From Chloroflexi bacterium bin125 (GTDB lineage: Bacteria; Chloroflexota; Dehalococcoidia; Bin125), in assembly GCA_002239025.1 (NCBI GenBank), contig MPNM01000002.1, forward strand, positions 62,001-126,000: a DNA stretch of 64,000 nt, written 5' to 3'. Made by a program: the position numbers and the translations under genes. Below, one piece after another: positions 61,543-64,000 of the stretch; positions within the stretch are counted from its first letter, which is position 1, and every line of letters starts with the position of its first letter. The notes under the pieces were generated by a model. It made no database searches. It was not told where the DNA came from and was given only the letters and a program-made list of their open reading frames with translations.

Positions 61543-63071
61543 GGGCTGGGCGATTCCTCGGACTCGCAGGCTGTCACTGGAGCGACAGGACTACCGGCAC
61601 GCTGCAACAGACACGCCAGGATGCCGTGGTTCAGTGTGGCGATGTCGCCAAACACGTCACGGTTGATGTTGTCCAGGTTGTCGGCGGGCGTGTGAATGAT
61701 TGCTCCGGGGGGAAAGAGAAAGACGGCCGGGATTCCTTCTGCGACAAAACTGGCGTGGTCCGAGCCGAGATCCATCGGCAGATTGCCGGTGGCTGCGTTG
61801 ATTTGTAGCTCGGCCGCGACCGTATCGCCTAGCGAACGCAACTCGGGCGAAGCGATGATTCGATACGGTGCGCGACCATCGCCGATCGCGTCGAGGTTGA
61901 GCATGGCCGTCACTTCGTCCAACTGCCCTTGTTCGCCAAGCATCTTGACGAACTCTCGCGATCCGAACAGGCCCAGCTCTTCCGCTCCGAATCCGACGAA
62001 ACAGATGTCGGCTGAAGCAGGATGACTGGCCCAGATCTCCGCGAGCGCCAGCGTGAGCGCGGTTCCCGACGCGTTGTCGTTTGCGCCGTCGACTTCCGGC
62101 ACGGTGTCGTAGTGTCCTCCGACGATCACACGACAGGCTCCGTCCGGATTGCGAGCGATCACGTTCTGTGACTGGCCGGTGCTTGGCGTTGCTTCGGGGA
62201 CCGTGATGCGATCGCCGACCAGCTCGTTCAGCCGATTGCCGGCTTCCAGGCTGACATGCAGTACCGGAATGTTCACAGTGAACGCGCCGAATGTCCCGCC
62301 GATGGAATCGGAAGTACGGGTGTTGGCGATAATCAGCGCCACAGCACCGGCGTCTCTCGCATTGGCCGCCTTCTGACGGAACTCAATGACGCCGCGATTG
62401 ACGAGGGCGATCTTGCCCTCCGATTCGACCTGGTCGAAGTCGGTCTGCTCTCCGACGCCTGGTATTCGGACGAGCGTGCCGGTCAATCCGTCGGGTGAAG
62501 AGCCGGGGAATCGGAATCCGTACGTGGGGGCATCGGCGTTGATGTCGAGGCGGCTGACGCTTGGCGCTCCGGTGAACTCGAAGGTCTGTATCCGCGTGTC
62601 GTACCCGAGTTGGGTGAAGGCGCCAACGAGGTAGTCGGCCGCTGCCAGTTCTTGTTCTGTGCCCGATGCTCGCGGTCCGAGTTCTCCGGCCAGGTGATTG
62701 AGGTAGCGGATGGCGATCTCGAAGTCGAAGTCGGGCGCCGGCGGGCCTGTGGCCGCTGCTGGTTGTTCGGTGTCCTGGACTTGTTGGTCTTGTTGGTCTT
62801 GTTGGGAGGGATCGGCGGATTCTGTGTCAGGTGAGCGCGCTGCTGTTGACCCGGTCGACTGCTCTTGCTGCCTCTGGTCGGTTTGTGTCGCCTGTTTCTG
62901 AGGATCAGTCGCTTCGGATGTCGAAGTCCCCTGGGATTGCGCTTGTTCTTGCGCGGATTGCTCAGCGACCTGTGGTTGTTCACCGGATTGGCGGGGCGTG
63001 TCGTCAGTGTCGCTGCAGGCAACGAGGAACAGTGCCGCCGCGGCGACTGTCAGTAAGAGTCGGTTGGTCAC
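61539..63071 (-). CDS. M28-family zinc aminopeptidase lipoprotein with PA domain
   Basis: A 510-residue lipoprotein (signal 1-18, acylated Cys19 in LFLVACSD). Residues about 25-110 are a Gln/Asp/Ser-rich, disordered linker with a QDQQDQQ tract encoded by tandem TTGTTGGTC-type triplets. A protease-associated domain (about 190-300) precedes the M28 domain with zinc ligands in VIVGGHYDTVPEVDGANDNASGT (His, Asp), GFGAEELGLFGS (Glu-Glu) and SDHASF. It is an exported aminopeptidase or carboxypeptidase. Coupled with the downstream LysM gene and 16 bp from the membrane protein gene. Confidence 0.92.
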   Translation of the reverse strand: MTNRLLLTVAAAALFLVACSDTDDTPRQSGEQPQVAEQSAQEQAQSQGTSTSEATDPQKQATQTDQRQQEQSTGSTAARSPDTESADPSQQDQQDQQVQDTEQPAAATGPPAPDFDFEIAIRYLNHLAGELGPRASGTEQELAAADYLVGAFTQLGYDTRIQTFEFTGAPSVSRLDINADAPTYGFRFPGSSPDGLTGTLVRIPGVGEQTDFDQVESEGKIALVNRGVIEFRQKAANARDAGAVALIIANTRTSDSIGGTFGAFTVNIPVLHVSLEAGNRLNELVGDRITVPEATPSTGQSQNVIARNPDGACRVIVGGHYDTVPEVDGANDNASGTALTLALAEIWASHPASADICFVGFGAEELGLFGSREFVKMLGEQGQLDEVTAMLNLDAIGDGRAPYRIIASPELRSLGDTVAAELQINAATGNLPMDLGSDHASFVAEGIPAVFLFPPGAIIHTPADNLDNINRDVFGDIATLNHGILACLLQRAGSPVAPVTACESEESPSP

Positions 63072-63087
63072 GGGGCCGGCGTTGGGA

Positions 63088-63489
63088 TCAACGATCGCGG
63101 CGAAAAAATCGTCGTAACGGGTTCGATGGGGGCTGGTCGTAGCTGATGTAGCGATCTCGCCAGTAACCGCCCCTTGGTTGGTTCGCCTGAGGATTGCCGC
63201 CGCGCGAAGTCCAGAAGAGGCCGATTACGAAAATCACGATGCCTGCGACGGCGATCCACAGTCCTCCACCGCGAAACACCAATCCCATGATCAGCATGAG
63301 CGCACCGACGAGCAACAGGTGATTTGGCGTCAGCGACGTGGCCCGGCTGACCAATGCACCTGCGAATCGCTGCACTGCAAGTCGCAAGGGACCAGGACGC
63401 CGGGATTGCCTCTTGCGCCAGTCGAAGTCTTCGATGTTCGAGAGGACTTCTTCAACGTCGCGTTCGAGTCGGTCAGAACCGTCCGGCAT
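63088..63489 (-). CDS. Small membrane protein, unknown
   Basis: A 133-residue protein: acidic N-terminus (LERDVEEVLSNIEDFDWRKRQ), a basic linker, then two adjacent membrane helices (about 57-74 and 75-93, LLLVGALMLIMGLVFRGGGLWIAVAGIVIFVIGLFW), and a basic C-terminal tail (RDRYISYDQPPSNPLRRFFRRDR). GGAGG seven bases before ATG. Likely a conserved hypothetical of Chloroflexota. It opens the M28-LysM run. Confidence 0.7.
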   Translation of the reverse strand: MPDGSDRLERDVEEVLSNIEDFDWRKRQSRRPGPLRLAVQRFAGALVSRATSLTPNHLLLVGALMLIMGLVFRGGGLWIAVAGIVIFVIGLFWTSRGGNPQANQPRGGYWRDRYISYDQPPSNPLRRFFRRDR

Positions 63490-63533
63490 GGTCGCTCCTC
63501 CGCTACCCGTTGCTCTCAGTTTAGCGCCCAACC

Positions 63534-64000
63534 TTAGCGAGAGGAGGGTTTACCCCATCCGCCACCGCCGGGAGATTCGACACGAATGATGTCGCCAGGT
63601 TCGACGTTGATGGTCACCTTGCCCGGTAGTCGTCGCCGCGACGGTTTACCGCTGGCAGATCTGGTCTCCAGCGTGTTTTGCCCGGTCTTTCCCGGTGTGC
63701 CTCCCTGCGAGCCCCAGGGTTGCTGGCTACGACGCTCGGTGATCAGAGTTAGCTGTGCTGATCCCAGGAATTGGGTGCGCCGAATCAACCCATGCCCGCC
63801 GCGATGCTCGCCGCGCCCGCCTGAGCGAGGCCGGATACTGTTCTCGACCACTCGCAGTGGATAGGCCAGCTCCAGAGCCTCGGCCGGCGTATTCAGTGTG
63901 TTGGTCATGTGCGAGTGCGCTGCGTCGAGACCGGGGCCTTCCGGGCCGCCGCCGAGTCCGCCGCCCGAGGTCTCGTAGTAGGCCCAGGGTTGGCCGTTTC
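63534..64000 (-). CDS. Hydantoinase B/oxoprolinase family protein, C-terminal part
   Basis: Partial: the 5' end is beyond the window. The visible 155 residues show the C-terminal hallmark of HyuB/OplA subunits: ETSGGGLGGGPEGPGLDAAHSHMTNTLNTPAEALE, RSGGRGEHRGGHGL, and ERRSQQPWGSQGG, finishing with PGDIIRVESPGGGGWGKPSSR. These enzymes hydrolyse cyclic amides (hydantoins, 5-oxoproline) with ATP, together with a HyuA partner probably also off-window. Another sign of a nitrogenous-ring catabolic repertoire. Confidence 0.9.
   Translation of the reverse strand, partial: NGQPWAYYETSGGGLGGGPEGPGLDAAHSHMTNTLNTPAEALELAYPLRVVENSIRPRSGGRGEHRGGHGLIRRTQFLGSAQLTLITERRSQQPWGSQGGTPGKTGQNTLETRSASGKPSRRRLPGKVTINVEPGDIIRVESPGGGGWGKPSSR

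Noticed and set aside
62760-62830. Short tandem repeats that might be a CRISPR or satellite
   Set aside because: They are about 9 bp, in frame, and encode the Gln/Asp linker of the M28 peptidase; no spacer structure.

Overview
The window is a gene-dense, roughly 60% GC bacterial chromosome segment. It shows no insertion sequence, prophage, rRNA operon or CRISPR array. The gene content suggests an aerobic, heterotrophic Chloroflexota of the Dehalococcoidia/SAR202 type: several luciferase-like flavin monooxygenases, family III (CaiB/BaiF) CoA-transferases, Cys-poor thiolase-fold proteins paired with DUF35 Zn-ribbon proteins, EthD, DinB, cyclase and hydantoinase families, a DUF1461 membrane protein and mitochondrial-type TCA enzymes. 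This placement is inferred from protein families only, because no rRNA or marker phylogeny is available in the window.

Layout. 1-9.4 kb: an HpaI-type aldolase with a partial upstream-read dehydrogenase, divergent from a Dph6-like ATP-pyrophosphatase; a four-gene minus-strand operon of two D-2-hydroxyacid dehydrogenases, a CoA-transferase and a small winged-helix-like protein, facing an MFS carrier; a frameshifted Uma2 gene; and the first thiolase-fold/DUF35 pair. 9.4-14.4 kb: TrmH-type methyltransferase, sirohaem sulfite/nitrite reductase, NAD salvage (pncB, pncA) and four tRNA genes (Cys, Gly, Leu, Trp). 14.4-20.5 kb: STAS protein, glycerophosphodiesterase, a methyltransferase/flavin oxidoreductase/DinB/amidase run, a HigBA toxin-antitoxin module with its own palindrome, a truncated TacT-like acetyltransferase fused to an amidase-tail relic, and tRNA-Arg. 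20.6-27 kb: FmdB-like protein, a triple Cache-like repeat protein, DUF1461, MazG, UvrD/PcrA helicase and a zinc-ribbon membrane protein. 27-41.8 kb: the main accessory catabolic region (Asp-nucleophile alpha/beta hydrolase, flavin monooxygenase, EthD, lyase, CoA-transferases including a fused double one, acyl-CoA dehydrogenases, second thiolase-fold/DUF35 pair), interrupted by HU, a methyltransferase and a DRTGG P-loop protein. 42-54 kb: PEP carboxylase, S9 peptidase, amidase, exonuclease III, SpoU methyltransferase, flavin oxidoreductase, cyclase, DinB, cupin and PNPOx proteins. 54-60.7 kb: a minus-strand central-carbon block of acyl-CoA carboxylase beta, aconitase, malate dehydrogenase and fumarase. 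60.8-64 kb: LysM lipoprotein, M28 peptidase lipoprotein, small membrane protein and the 3' end of a hydantoinase B gene.

How the genes fit together. CoA-transferases, acyl-CoA dehydrogenases, thiolase-fold/DUF35 pairs and flavin monooxygenases look like oxidative breakdown of recalcitrant organic acids or cyclic compounds. Their products would enter the TCA block through propionyl- or acetyl-CoA and PEP carboxylase. Substrates cannot be read from the sequence. Five intergenic spots carry a shared family of GC-rich palindromic repeats (REP-like), two of them with a second palindrome nested at the same internal position. The most unusual items are the triple Cache protein, the HigBA/truncated TacT/amidase-relic locus, the fused CoA-transferase whose first half lacks the catalytic Asp, and the two thiolase-fold proteins lacking thiolase cysteines.
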